This document shows positions 31,890-40,947 of a stretch of 47,436 bases of DNA, piece by piece (position 1 is the stretch's first letter; each line of letters begins with the position of its first letter). This DNA is from Candidatus Omnitrophota bacterium (lineage in GTDB: Bacteria; Omnitrophota; Gorgyraeia; Duberdicusellales; Duberdicusellaceae): contig JAGGSQ010000011.1 in the NCBI GenBank assembly GCA_021159015.1, positions 1 to 47,436 of the forward strand, in the 5' to 3' direction. The position numbers were made by a program, and so were the translations under genes. The notes below the pieces were generated by a model. That model was given only the letters and a program-made list of their open reading frames with translations. It had not been told where the DNA came from and ran no database searches.

Positions 31890-33584
31890 ATGAGAACAAA
31901 AAAAGTTTACTTGCGGTTGAAGATTGTTTTTCTTTCCTTAACAGCAGTATTTACCATAATCATTCTGCGCCTTTTTTGGCTTGAAGTTGTTTTAAGCCCC
32001 AGACTCACACGTTTAGCCCATAAAGAACATTTGCGTTTGGTCCGGCTTCCGGCAAGGAGAGGCCGTATTCTGGATACTCACAGGAATATTCTAGTTGACG
32101 ACATCAGGCTTTATTCTCTTTACGCCGACCCTAAGATTATAGATAATAAAGATGAGGCAGCTAGTGCTATAGCAACAGTATTAGGCCAGGATCGCCGTAA
32201 AATCAGAAATCTTCTCACTAAAGATAAACGCTTTGTCTGGCTGGCAAGAAAGCTAAGCTTGAAGGATAAGAAGGCAATTGAGGAGTTAGGTATTAAGGGA
32301 ATTGGTTTCCGGGAAGAAGAAGAAAGATTTTATCCCCAAGGTAATCTTCTTGATAGTGTGATAGGCAGGACAGACATAGACAATAACGGGATAGATGGTT
32401 TAGAGCTATTTTATGAGCGTTACTTGCACGCCGAGAGTGGTCAGGCGGTATATTTAAGAGACAGTCGGGGAAACCTTCTGCCTCTTCCTAAGAAGCTGGT
32501 TCTTCCTAAAGATGGCTACGACTTAATTCTGACCGTTGATTCTTATATTCAATATTGGGTTGAGAAGTTCCTGCACCAGACGGTTGTAGAGTCTAGAGCC
32601 AAAGCAGGAGCTGTAGTTGTACTTAATCCTCAGAACGGAGAGATCGTAGCTATGGCCAATTTCGTTTCGCCTCTGGCCAAAGAATATTTAGAGACACAAA
32701 GGCGTAACCGGTGCGTATGTGATTTCTATGAACCGGGGTCGGTATTTAAAGTGGTTACACTTCTGGCAGCCTTAGAAAAGGATAAGGAAATATACAAAGA
32801 AGATTTTTTTTGTGAGAAGGGACAAATGAAAATTCCCGGAAGTATTCTTCATGATTGGCGTAGATTTGGAAAGCTTAGTTTCATTGATGTTTTTAAAAAC
32901 TCTAGTAATATTGGCGTGGCTAAGATTGCCAACAGAGTGGGCATTCCTTTTGTCTATAGTTATATTGAGAAGCTGGGGTTTGGCAGAAAGACAGGGATTG
33001 ATTTTCCGGGAGAGACAAGTGGGAGTCTGCGTCCCCTTTCTCAATGGTCAAAGACAGATTATTATATTGTTCCTATTGGCCAAAGTATAGGGGTAAGTTT
33101 GTTACAGTTAGCTGTAGCATTTGCCGCAGTAGCGAACGGCGGATATATAGTGAGGCCGCATTTGGTTAAAGAAATTGCTTCACGCGAGGGTGTGGCGATA
33201 AAGCAGTTTAGAATAGGAAGAAAAGGGCCGATTGCTTCTCGCTTTGCTGTGGATAAAGCACGGGAGATACTTCTTAGAGTGGTAGAAGAAGGGACAGGCC
33301 GGCGGGCTAAACTGGAAAAAGTAAAGGTTTGTGGAAAAACTGGTACCTCACAAAAAATCGATGTCCGCGGTGGTTATTCTCATAGAAACTTTTATGCTTC
33401 TTTTGTGGGGTTTTTCCCTTACCGCCACCCTCAATTTCTTATTGCTGTATTCATAGATGAACCACATACTTACCATTATGGAGGAATGATAGCTGCCCCC
33501 TTGTTTAAGAAGATTGCGGAAAAGATAGTAGCATATAAAAATCTAAGGAGTAAAGATAGTGAAACTGGGCGAAATACTGAATAA
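31890..33584 (+). CDS. ftsI: Septal peptidoglycan transpeptidase (PBP3/FtsI type)
   Basis: The 564-residue class B penicillin-binding protein has a short cytoplasmic tail and one membrane helix (about residues 12-33), then the PBP dimerisation domain (RRGRILDTHRNILVDD, 57-71) and the transpeptidase domain. The active-site motifs are intact: S284-V-F-K287 with the acylated Ser284 (EPGSVFK), S338-S339-N340 and K483-T484-G485 (KTGTS). It would cross-link septal peptidoglycan. Its last 26 nt overlap murE. No clear ribosome site precedes the ATG. Confidence 0.95.
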   Translation: MRTKKVYLRLKIVFLSLTAVFTIIILRLFWLEVVLSPRLTRLAHKEHLRLVRLPARRGRILDTHRNILVDDIRLYSLYADPKIIDNKDEAASAIATVLGQDRRKIRNLLTKDKRFVWLARKLSLKDKKAIEELGIKGIGFREEEERFYPQGNLLDSVIGRTDIDNNGIDGLELFYERYLHAESGQAVYLRDSRGNLLPLPKKLVLPKDGYDLILTVDSYIQYWVEKFLHQTVVESRAKAGAVVVLNPQNGEIVAMANFVSPLAKEYLETQRRNRCVCDFYEPGSVFKVVTLLAALEKDKEIYKEDFFCEKGQMKIPGSILHDWRRFGKLSFIDVFKNSSNIGVAKIANRVGIPFVYSYIEKLGFGRKTGIDFPGETSGSLRPLSQWSKTDYYIVPIGQSIGVSLLQLAVAFAAVANGGYIVRPHLVKEIASREGVAIKQFRIGRKGPIASRFAVDKAREILLRVVEEGTGRRAKLEKVKVCGKTGTSQKIDVRGGYSHRNFYASFVGFFPYRHPQFLIAVFIDEPHTYHYGGMIAAPLFKKIAEKIVAYKNLRSKDSETGRNTE

Positions 33585-35010
33585 TATTTCTTACCTCAGA
33601 CTAGAAGGCAAAACAGATAGACCAATTGATTTAATAAGCAGCGATTCACGCTTTCTTTCTTCTCAAACTCTTTTTATTGTGAAAGAGGGGCACAATTTTT
33701 CCGGTATTGATTTTATCAAAGACGTAAAACCTCACGCGGTAGCTTTTATAGCCGAAGGGAAGCACTGGCGCCGTCTAAAACAAGAATTGCAAGGCAGAGG
33801 GAAAACATTGATTATGGTTCCTGCGGCAGAAAAGGCTTACCGGCAGATTTCCTTTTACTTTCTAAAAAAAGCCTCAAGAGTAAAGACAGTCGGCATTACT
33901 GGTACTAATGGTAAAACTACTACTGCCTATTTGCTCTGGCATATACTCAATTATTCTCGCAGGAAGTCTTCCTTGATAAGCACGGTAAAGTATATTCTCC
34001 CTTTACACAAATTCAGCAGTTTTCTTACTACGCCTGATTTACTCACTTTTGCTAATTTGATGCTGAAAACTTATGAAGCTGGCGGCAGGTATCTAATCAG
34101 CGAGATATCTTCGCATGCTTTAGCCCAGGGGCGCATTCAAGGCATAGCGTTAGAGACCGCTGTATTTACCAATCTTACAGAGGATCATCTAGATTACCAC
34201 AAGAGTATGGAGGGTTATTTTCAGGCAAAAAGAAAAATTTTTGGTTATCTTCGGCCGGGAGGAACTGCCTGGCTTAATGCGGATGATATATTTTGTCAGC
34301 AAGTTTACAAAGAAATTAGACAGCCGCGTCTTAGCTTTGGCCTGGATAAGGGCGATTTACATACTCAAGCCTGGAGAGCTGATGCTAACGGCATAGAGAT
34401 GCTGATTGAATGGGAGAAGCGGCCATATTTTATTAGAAGTAAACTTAAGGGAAAGTTTAATATTTATAATATTTTAACGGCTTTAGGATGCGCTTTTAGT
34501 TTAGGCATAAAGCCAACCACTGCCCTAGAGGCAATAAAAACTTTTTCTCCTCCTCCGGGCAGAATGGAGGAAGTGAAGAAAGGGGTGTTCGTTGATTATG
34601 CTCATACGCCTGATGCTTTAGGAAAAGTACTAGTTTCTCTAAAACAAGATTTAAAGTATAAAAAGATTATATTGGTTTTTGGTTGCGGGGGAGAAAGAGA
34701 AAAAGAAAAAAGACCTCTTATGGGAAAGATCGCCTCTTTATATTCTGACTATTGTATAGTTACCAATGATAATCCTCGAGGTGAGAACCCTTTTGGTATT
34801 ATTAAACAGATTGTAAAGGGATGGAACAAAAAAAAGGGATGTTTATATGAAGTTATTCCGGAAAGAAAAGAGGCTATAAAAAAAGCCCTGAAGATAAAAA
34901 AAGATAAATTTACTGCTATATTGATTGCTGGCAAAGGACATGAATCTTATCAGATAATAGGCAGACAACGGATTAAATTCAGTGATAAACAAGTGGTGAG
35001 AGAATACTAA
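33559..35010 (+). CDS. murE: UDP-MurNAc-tripeptide synthetase (meso-DAP adding)
   Basis: The 483-residue Mur ligase adds the third residue to UDP-MurNAc-L-Ala-D-Glu. It shows the P-loop GTNGKTTT (115-122), the carbamylated-lysine segment YFQAKRK (Lys224) and the DNPR motif (404-407), the marker for meso-diaminopimelate rather than lysine as substrate. It therefore implies meso-DAP peptidoglycan. The GTG start at 33559 is supported by AAGGAG (33545-33550) and overlaps ftsI by 26 nt. Confidence 0.95.
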   Translation: MKLGEILNNISYLRLEGKTDRPIDLISSDSRFLSSQTLFIVKEGHNFSGIDFIKDVKPHAVAFIAEGKHWRRLKQELQGRGKTLIMVPAAEKAYRQISFYFLKKASRVKTVGITGTNGKTTTAYLLWHILNYSRRKSSLISTVKYILPLHKFSSFLTTPDLLTFANLMLKTYEAGGRYLISEISSHALAQGRIQGIALETAVFTNLTEDHLDYHKSMEGYFQAKRKIFGYLRPGGTAWLNADDIFCQQVYKEIRQPRLSFGLDKGDLHTQAWRADANGIEMLIEWEKRPYFIRSKLKGKFNIYNILTALGCAFSLGIKPTTALEAIKTFSPPPGRMEEVKKGVFVDYAHTPDALGKVLVSLKQDLKYKKIILVFGCGGEREKEKRPLMGKIASLYSDYCIVTNDNPRGENPFGIIKQIVKGWNKKKGCLYEVIPERKEAIKKALKIKKDKFTAILIAGKGHESYQIIGRQRIKFSDKQVVREY

Positions 35011-35034
35011 CTAGGGGAAAGAAACAATAGTAAG

Positions 35035-36396
35035 ATGCTAAGTATAAAAGAACTAAAACAAGCAGTAAGCTATAAAACTTTGTACAACTTTCCTCTTCCT
35101 GATTCTTTTAAGATAAAGGGTTTCTCTCTTGATAGCCGAACCCTGAAAGAAGGAGAAGCTTTTGTGGCCTTAAGGGGTAGGCGTTTTGATGGGCACGCTT
35201 TTATTGATTCGGTATGGAAAAAGGGCGCTTCTTTAGTAATTGTTGAGAAAATGCCGGAACATAGGACAGCTAAACCTGTTATGTTAGTAGAAGATACTCT
35301 AAAAGCATGGGGAGATATAGGTGCTTTTTTGCGCCGTAAATATAATCCTCTGGTAATAGGAGTTACCGGTTCAGTAGGTAAGACTACTATAAAAGAGATG
35401 ATTGCTTTTATCCTTAAGAAGAAGTTTCCTATTTGTTATGCACCTAAATCATTTAACAATTTCATAGGTCTTCCGCAGACACTGCTAAAGCTTAGGCCCA
35501 GACATAGAATTTGTATTTTAGAGTTAGGCACGAATCACAAAGGAGAAATTGGGCGTCTCTCTTCTATGGCCCATCCTGATATTGCCGTTATTAGTAATAT
35601 AGCTCATACGCATACTGCTTTTTTGGGAAACAGGAGAGGGGTGCTAAAAGAAAAGCTTTCTATTTTTACTTCTAATTCTGCTATGTTTGGTGTACTTAAT
35701 GGTGACGATGCTTTATTGAGGAAAGCAAGAGTGAAAAATAAGTGTATTTTCTATGGCCTGGGCAAAGATAATCACTTTTATGCCGAGTTCGTTAAGAGGG
35801 AGGAGGAAAATCTTTCTTTTCGCATAAATGGCAAATATATGCTGAAGCTCAATACATGGGGGATGTTTAATATTTATAATGCCTTAGCTGCTATTGCGGT
35901 AAGCTGTCTTTTGGGAATAAAAATTAAAGAGGCCGTAGAGAGCTTAGCAGAATTTTCTTTTCCTCCTTCCCGTTTTCAAATAAAAAAACGCGCCGGTTTA
36001 ATCTTGATAAATGATGCCTATAACTCCAACCCTTTAGCTTTGAGAAGTGCTTTAGAGTCGTTAAGTACTTTTCTGCCCCCGCGGAGGCGCATTGGCATAA
36101 TATCAGATATGCTGGAATTGGGAAAAAATTCCCTAAGACTTCATCTTGAATGCCGGCAAGCTTTAGAAGATGCTAAGTTTTCCTATCTCATTTTTCTAGG
36201 TACATATACAAAACATCTTGCGGCGGAACTTATTAGAAGGGGCTTTGATTCCCGAAAGATATATTTTGCCACTGATTACCGTCAGGCTTTTCGTATTCTG
36301 CGAGGGATGGTAAAAAAAGGAGATGTAATTTTTATTAAAGGATCTCATGCCTTTGAGTTGGAAAAAATAACGCACCATTTTATATTTTCTAAATGA
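35035..36396 (+). CDS. murF: UDP-MurNAc-tripeptide:D-Ala-D-Ala ligase
   Basis: The 453-residue Mur ligase has FSLDSRTLKEGEAFVALRG near the N terminus, the P-loop VTGSVGKTTIKEM (110-122), the SFNNFIGLPQTLL segment typical of MurF, LELGTNHKGEIG, and INDAYNSNPLALRSAL near the C-terminal domain. It attaches D-Ala-D-Ala, made by the ddl product in the same cluster, to the UDP-MurNAc-tripeptide. It follows murE by 24 nt. A 65-nt gap before mraY holds an internal promoter. Confidence 0.95.
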   Translation: MLSIKELKQAVSYKTLYNFPLPDSFKIKGFSLDSRTLKEGEAFVALRGRRFDGHAFIDSVWKKGASLVIVEKMPEHRTAKPVMLVEDTLKAWGDIGAFLRRKYNPLVIGVTGSVGKTTIKEMIAFILKKKFPICYAPKSFNNFIGLPQTLLKLRPRHRICILELGTNHKGEIGRLSSMAHPDIAVISNIAHTHTAFLGNRRGVLKEKLSIFTSNSAMFGVLNGDDALLRKARVKNKCIFYGLGKDNHFYAEFVKREEENLSFRINGKYMLKLNTWGMFNIYNALAAIAVSCLLGIKIKEAVESLAEFSFPPSRFQIKKRAGLILINDAYNSNPLALRSALESLSTFLPPRRRIGIISDMLELGKNSLRLHLECRQALEDAKFSYLIFLGTYTKHLAAELIRRGFDSRKIYFATDYRQAFRILRGMVKKGDVIFIKGSHAFELEKITHHFIFSK

Positions 36397-36426
36397 GCAT
36401 AAAAATACCTTTAGGCCACTTAGTAT

Positions 36427-36455
36427 TTGTCGCCTAGCTTAAGATTTAGTATAAT
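36427..36455 (+). promoter_or_regulatory. Internal dcw promoter before mraY, probably leaderless
   Basis: TTGTCG (36427-36432), a 17-nt spacer and a perfect TATAAT (36450-36455) end 6 nt before the mraY ATG at 36462. There is no ribosome site. It could drive the mraY-to-ftsA half separately from mraZ control. Confidence 0.55.
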
Positions 36456-36461
36456 TAAAAT

Positions 36462-37541
36462 ATGTTCTATCTTATTTTCTACCATTTTAAGGATTTCTTT
36501 CATATTTTTAACCTTTTCAAATATACTACGTTCCGTAGCGGTGGCGCTTTCATTACCGCATTTTTGTTAGTATTTATCTTTGAGAAGAGTTTTATTGAGA
36601 AATTGATTAAGTTGAAAGCAGCTGAACATGTGGATATGTATGGACATGTGAGGTTAGAAAGTATCTATCGTTCCAAAGAAGGAACCCCTACCATGGGTGG
36701 GATCTTGATATTGTTAGGTGTTATTATTTCTATTTTTCTTTGGTGCAGAATCAATAGGTTTGTTTGGTTAGTAACAGCTACCGCTTTTCTTTTTGGTATT
36801 TTGGGAATAGTAGATGATTATTTAAAAATTAGACGTCAAAAAGGATTAAGAAGATGGCCCAAGCTTGTTATTCAAATGATACTAGGAGTTATTGTCGGCA
36901 GTATTATATTGTATTTTCGTCTTTCCTCTCCCGAAGTACATTTTCCTTTCTTCAAAAATTTAGTAGTAAATTTAGGATGGTTTTATATTTTCTGGGTCAT
37001 GTTGATTCTGGTATCGTCTTCTAATGCCGTCAATTTCACTGATGGTCTGGATGGTTTAGCAATTGGCAGTATAGTGATGGTGGCTTTGGTATTTGGTGTT
37101 TTTAGTTATATTTCTGCTAATATTAAATTTAGCCAGTATTTATTCCTGCCTTATGTGAAAGGCGCAGAAGAATTAACAGTTATTTCCGCCAGCCTTATGG
37201 GAGCGGGATTGGGATTTTTGTGGTTTAATGCCCAGCCGGCAGAATTGTTTATGGGAGATGTAGGTTCTTTGAGCCTGGGTGCGATAATAGGGTTAGAGGC
37301 TATTTTAGTAAAGGAAGAATTTATTCTCCTTATTGCCGGAGGTATATTTGTAATTGAAGCATTGTCGGTACTGTTGCAGATCGTAGCCTTGCGAGTTTTT
37401 AGGCGACGTATTTTTAAAGCCGCCCCTCTGCATCATCATTTCCAGATGTTGGGATGGCACAATACAAAAATTACAATCCGTTTTTGGATTGTTTCTTCTT
37501 TATTTGTAACTTTGGCGTTACTTACCCTTAAACTTAGATAG
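36462..37541 (+). CDS. mraY: Phospho-MurNAc-pentapeptide translocase
   Basis: The 359-residue polytopic membrane enzyme transfers phospho-MurNAc-pentapeptide to undecaprenyl phosphate, making lipid I. Family motifs are complete: TPTMGG (75-80), GIVDDYLKIRR (115-125, with the Asp pair), SSNAVNFTDGLDGLA (186-200), FMGDVGSLSLG, and the APLHHHFQ cytoplasmic loop. The N terminus (MFYLIFYHFKDFFHIFNLFKY) matches the usual start of MraY, so the ATG at 36462 is right even though no Shine-Dalgarno sequence is present. Confidence 0.96.
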   Translation: MFYLIFYHFKDFFHIFNLFKYTTFRSGGAFITAFLLVFIFEKSFIEKLIKLKAAEHVDMYGHVRLESIYRSKEGTPTMGGILILLGVIISIFLWCRINRFVWLVTATAFLFGILGIVDDYLKIRRQKGLRRWPKLVIQMILGVIVGSIILYFRLSSPEVHFPFFKNLVVNLGWFYIFWVMLILVSSSNAVNFTDGLDGLAIGSIVMVALVFGVFSYISANIKFSQYLFLPYVKGAEELTVISASLMGAGLGFLWFNAQPAELFMGDVGSLSLGAIIGLEAILVKEEFILLIAGGIFVIEALSVLLQIVALRVFRRRIFKAAPLHHHFQMLGWHNTKITIRFWIVSSLFVTLALLTLKLR

Positions 37542-37542
37542 A

Positions 37543-38796
37543 GTGGAAAAGAAACTAGTTTTGCAGGTTAGAGACAACTTTGAAAGAGTAAGGATTGTCG
37601 GTGTATTGGGGTGGGGTTTAAGTGCTCAGGGTGCGGCATATCTGGCAAGAAAAAAGCTGAATAAGAAGATAATGATAAGTACTACTCAGGAGGAGTTGTC
37701 AACTTCTGAAGAGAAATTAGCTCGCTCCCTGGAGGCGGAAGTTGAACTGGGAGGGCATAGGGTAGATTTTCTTAAGAAGGCCGATATATGGATTGTGAGC
37801 CCGGGCGTAAAACCCCATTCAGAAGCGTTAGAGATATTAAGAAAGATTAAGATTCCCTGGGTAGGAGAGATTGAGTTTGCTTCCTGGTTTTGTCCTGCTC
37901 CTATTATTGCTGTTACCGGTACTAATGGCAAAACGACTACCGTGGCCAAAATTTCTCATATGTTTAATATTGCGGGGAGAAAACATTTTCTTTTAGGCAA
38001 TATGGGTAGTTCTTTTGCAAAAGCTATTGCAGACATTTCTCCTTCAGACTGGGTCGTCCTGGAAGTAAGCTCTTTCCAATTAAATTACACTTTTACTTTT
38101 AAACCGTTTATAGCCTGTCTGCTCAATTTTTCCCCTAATCATCTTGACTGGCATAGTAGCATAGAGGATTATTTTTTTGCCAAAAGTAAGATATTTATTA
38201 ACCAAAGTGAGAGTGATTATGCTCTTTTTAGTTCACCTCTTGCTGACAAGTTAGAAGATATATATTCTCGATGCCATATATTAGAGGAGGGTTCGGATAC
38301 TTCTGATTTTGTGAGAATTGTGGGAGAAGCTCTTGGTTTTTCTTCTTCCGTAATCCAGAAGGCCATATCTACATTCAAAAATTTACCGCACCGTTTAGAA
38401 TTTGTAAGAAATGTTAAAGGGGTTAATTTTATTAATGATTCAAAATCTACCACGCCAGCCTCTACTGTTTGGGCCCTGCAAAAGATAGAAGGCAGGGTAA
38501 TTCTTATTGCTGGCGGCCAGGATAAAGGCCTTGACTATTCTTGTCTGAATCCTTATCTCAAGAAGGTAAAAAAGGTCTTTCTTATTGGTTCCGCACGCCA
38601 GAAAATAGCTGGTTCCCTTTCAGAGACCGTAGATTGGGAATATAGGGATAGCCTGGAAGAAGCGGTTGACTCTGCTTATAAGATAGCGGGAAGAGGTGAG
38701 AATGTTTTGCTTTCTCCTATGTGTGCAAGTTTTGATAGTTTTTCTAATTTTGAAGAGAGGGGAAATGTTTTTAAGAGAAAAGTATATCAATTATAA
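37543..38796 (+). CDS. murD: UDP-MurNAc-L-Ala:D-Glu ligase
   Basis: The 417-residue Mur ligase adds D-Glu to UDP-MurNAc-L-Ala. Visible are the N-terminal VLGWGLSAQGAA nucleotide-sugar binding loop (21-32), VSPGVKPHSE, the P-loop VTGTNGKTTTVAK (124-136), LEVSSFQL, NFSPNHLDWH and the C-terminal LLSPMCASFDSFSNFEERG typical of MurD. It starts with GTG 1 nt after the mraY stop; no in-frame ATG lies near, and a longer frame is blocked. Its end overlaps ftsW by 32 nt. Confidence 0.95.
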   Translation: MEKKLVLQVRDNFERVRIVGVLGWGLSAQGAAYLARKKLNKKIMISTTQEELSTSEEKLARSLEAEVELGGHRVDFLKKADIWIVSPGVKPHSEALEILRKIKIPWVGEIEFASWFCPAPIIAVTGTNGKTTTVAKISHMFNIAGRKHFLLGNMGSSFAKAIADISPSDWVVLEVSSFQLNYTFTFKPFIACLLNFSPNHLDWHSSIEDYFFAKSKIFINQSESDYALFSSPLADKLEDIYSRCHILEEGSDTSDFVRIVGEALGFSSSVIQKAISTFKNLPHRLEFVRNVKGVNFINDSKSTTPASTVWALQKIEGRVILIAGGQDKGLDYSCLNPYLKKVKKVFLIGSARQKIAGSLSETVDWEYRDSLEEAVDSAYKIAGRGENVLLSPMCASFDSFSNFEERGNVFKRKVYQL

Positions 38797-39895
38797 ATTT
38801 AAAGCGGTTAATATCCGCCGTTCTATTCTGGGAATGGTTATTTTCTTAACCTTGTTTGGGCTTCTAATGGTTTATGACGTATCTTCTATTTATGCGTGGC
38901 AGAAATATGCTGATGCTATGTATTTTCTTAAGCGGCAGATAGTTTCCGTGGTGATAGGACTGATGTTTATGTTTGTTGCTATGGCCGTTGATTTGGATTA
39001 TTTAAAGCGTCATAGTCGTCATCTGGTAATCTTAGGCGTAATACTTCTTTTGTGTACCTTTATTCCTTATCTAAGCCGAAGTGCCGGAGGAGCGAGAAGA
39101 TGGATTCACGTGGGAATGTTTAACTTTCAGCCGTCGGAATTGGTGAAGGTATTTTTCATTATCTATTGTGCTGACTATTTCTCGCGTAAGAAATCACTCC
39201 GTTATAATTTTAGAAAAGGAGTTCTGCCTTTGTTATTAGTAACAGCGGCTCTCTCTTTTTTAATACTTATGGAGCCAGACTTAGGCAATGCTTTTTTTAT
39301 TAGCTTCTTAGCCCTTATTTTGATTTTTGTTTGGGGTGCTTCGAGGAAAAAATTGACCTCTCTCTTTGCTGTCTTATTCTTTCTTACCCTGATTTTAGTA
39401 CTAATCAGTCCTTACCGCCGTGCCCGTTTGGCCGTTTATTTTAATCCCTGGTTGGACGCAAAAGGAAAGGGATTTCAAATTGTACAATCTCAGATTGCCA
39501 TTGGGTCAGGGGGTATTTTAGGGGCGGGGCTGGGAAAAGGCGAGCAGAAGCTTTTCTTTTTACCTGCTGCTCACACCGACTTTATCTTTTCTATTATTGC
39601 CGAAGAGCTGGGGCTGGGAGGGGCATTAGTAATCCTGTTGTCTTTTTTCTGGATTTTTCTCCAAAGTTTCCGTCTCTTGCGGGAGTTAGAGGAGGGCTTT
39701 AGTTTTTATCTTGGTTTAGGAGCCGTACTTACTATTATCTTAGAAGTGTTAATCAACATTACTGTGGCTTTGGGAATTTTCCCCGCTAAAGGCCTGCCGC
39801 TTCCTTTTATCAGCTATGGAGGTACAGCGGTAGTGATAAATTTTGTTCTTTTAGGTTTATTTTTTAATGCCAGTAACAGAATTGTTGCGTCTTAA
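38765..39895 (+). CDS. ftsW: Septal peptidoglycan polymerase FtsW
   Basis: From the ATG at 38765 the product is 376 residues; this start is preferred over 38696 because GAGAGGGG lies just before it and the extra N-terminal residues of the longer frame have no counterpart in the family. About ten membrane helices of the SEDS family are seen. Family segments include RSAGGARRWIHVGMFNFQPSELVKV, PDLGNAFF, GAGLGKGEQKLFFLPAAHTDFIF and FPAKGLPLPFISYGGTAV. It polymerises lipid II into glycan strands together with FtsI. It overlaps murD by 32 nt. Confidence 0.95.
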   Translation: MFLREKYINYKFKAVNIRRSILGMVIFLTLFGLLMVYDVSSIYAWQKYADAMYFLKRQIVSVVIGLMFMFVAMAVDLDYLKRHSRHLVILGVILLLCTFIPYLSRSAGGARRWIHVGMFNFQPSELVKVFFIIYCADYFSRKKSLRYNFRKGVLPLLLVTAALSFLILMEPDLGNAFFISFLALILIFVWGASRKKLTSLFAVLFFLTLILVLISPYRRARLAVYFNPWLDAKGKGFQIVQSQIAIGSGGILGAGLGKGEQKLFFLPAAHTDFIFSIIAEELGLGGALVILLSFFWIFLQSFRLLRELEEGFSFYLGLGAVLTIILEVLINITVALGIFPAKGLPLPFISYGGTAVVINFVLLGLFFNASNRIVAS

Positions 39896-39897
39896 TT

Positions 39898-40947
39898 ATG
39901 AATGTGGTTTTAGGAATAGATTTTAGCGGCGGACATCTTTATCCCGCTTTAACCTTTGCTAAAGCTCTAAAACAAAGCAGGCCCCAGCTTAATGTACTTT
40001 TTACGGGTGCAAATAGAAGTCAGGAAGAGGTGATAAAGGGGGCCGGATTTATAAGCATTGGTTTTAAAGTGCAGTTTCGGCAGATTCTTTTAGAAAGTTT
40101 CTTGCGTTTCTTTGAAGCTATATATATATTGCTGTGCTTTTCTCCTTCCCGAGTTTATGGATTTGGAGGAAGAAATTCTTTCTTTCTCATTCTTATAGCC
40201 TCTTTTTTTAGGCCTACTTATATCTATGAACCCAATGTAGTATTAGGAAAAGCTAATAAGATATTAATACATTTTTGCCGGCGGACATTTCGAGGCATAG
40301 GAAACACAGAGAAGACAGCAGCTAAAGAGATTTATGTAGGTGTTCCTATTCGTCAGTCAATAATTGCGAAGGCTAATATTTCACCTTCACAAATTCTCCG
40401 CCGCATAGACTTACAAACAGATAGGAAATATTTTACTGTCTTTATTTTTGGAGGTTCAAAAGGTTCATTGGTAATAAATAACACCGTAACAGAAGCACTA
40501 AAGTTTCTCCAGAAGAACGCTTTTCAATTTATACATATTACGGGCCGGGAAGGGAAAGAGAAAGTGGAGGCTATTTATAGAGAGTATGGATTCTTTTGCT
40601 TTTGCCGTGCTTTTTTTGATGATATGGGTATTCTTTATCAGGCCTCTCATCTGGTAGTATGTAGAGGAGGGGCGAGCAGTTTAGCTGAGATAAACTTTTT
40701 CTCTCGTCCCGCCATAGTTGTCCCCTATCCGTATGCTTCGGGACATCAAAAAGACAACGCTGAGTTTTTAGCCCGGAAAGGTTGTATATTAGTTAAAGAG
40801 GAGAAAGATTTTACCCCTCTTTCTCTTGCCACATTGTTGATGAGAGTAAGAAATGATGAGAAATTGAGAGAAAGATTTATGATTAGCCATGAGAAGGTGA
40901 GAATATGGACAAGAGCCGAAGAGTTTGCTTCCTTATTATGGCCATAA
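39898..40947 (+). CDS. murG: MurG-type lipid II GlcNAc transferase, divergent motifs
   Basis: The 349-residue GT-B protein sits in the normal MurG position after ftsW. It keeps SGGHLYPAL (residues 10-18, His13), FIFGGSKGSLVINN and VVCRGGASSLAEINFFSRPAIVVPYPYASGHQKDNAEFL. Two motifs differ from the consensus: the first glycine loop reads DFSGGH where GGTGGH is usual, and the second reads YEPN (110-113) where HEQN is usual. The reaction would be addition of GlcNAc to lipid I. Position makes MurG the best call, and the changes look like lineage divergence, since the acceptor-side and UDP-sugar loops are otherwise present. It overlaps the next gene by 43 nt. Confidence 0.88.
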   Translation: MNVVLGIDFSGGHLYPALTFAKALKQSRPQLNVLFTGANRSQEEVIKGAGFISIGFKVQFRQILLESFLRFFEAIYILLCFSPSRVYGFGGRNSFFLILIASFFRPTYIYEPNVVLGKANKILIHFCRRTFRGIGNTEKTAAKEIYVGVPIRQSIIAKANISPSQILRRIDLQTDRKYFTVFIFGGSKGSLVINNTVTEALKFLQKNAFQFIHITGREGKEKVEAIYREYGFFCFCRAFFDDMGILYQASHLVVCRGGASSLAEINFFSRPAIVVPYPYASGHQKDNAEFLARKGCILVKEEKDFTPLSLATLLMRVRNDEKLRERFMISHEKVRIWTRAEEFASLLWP

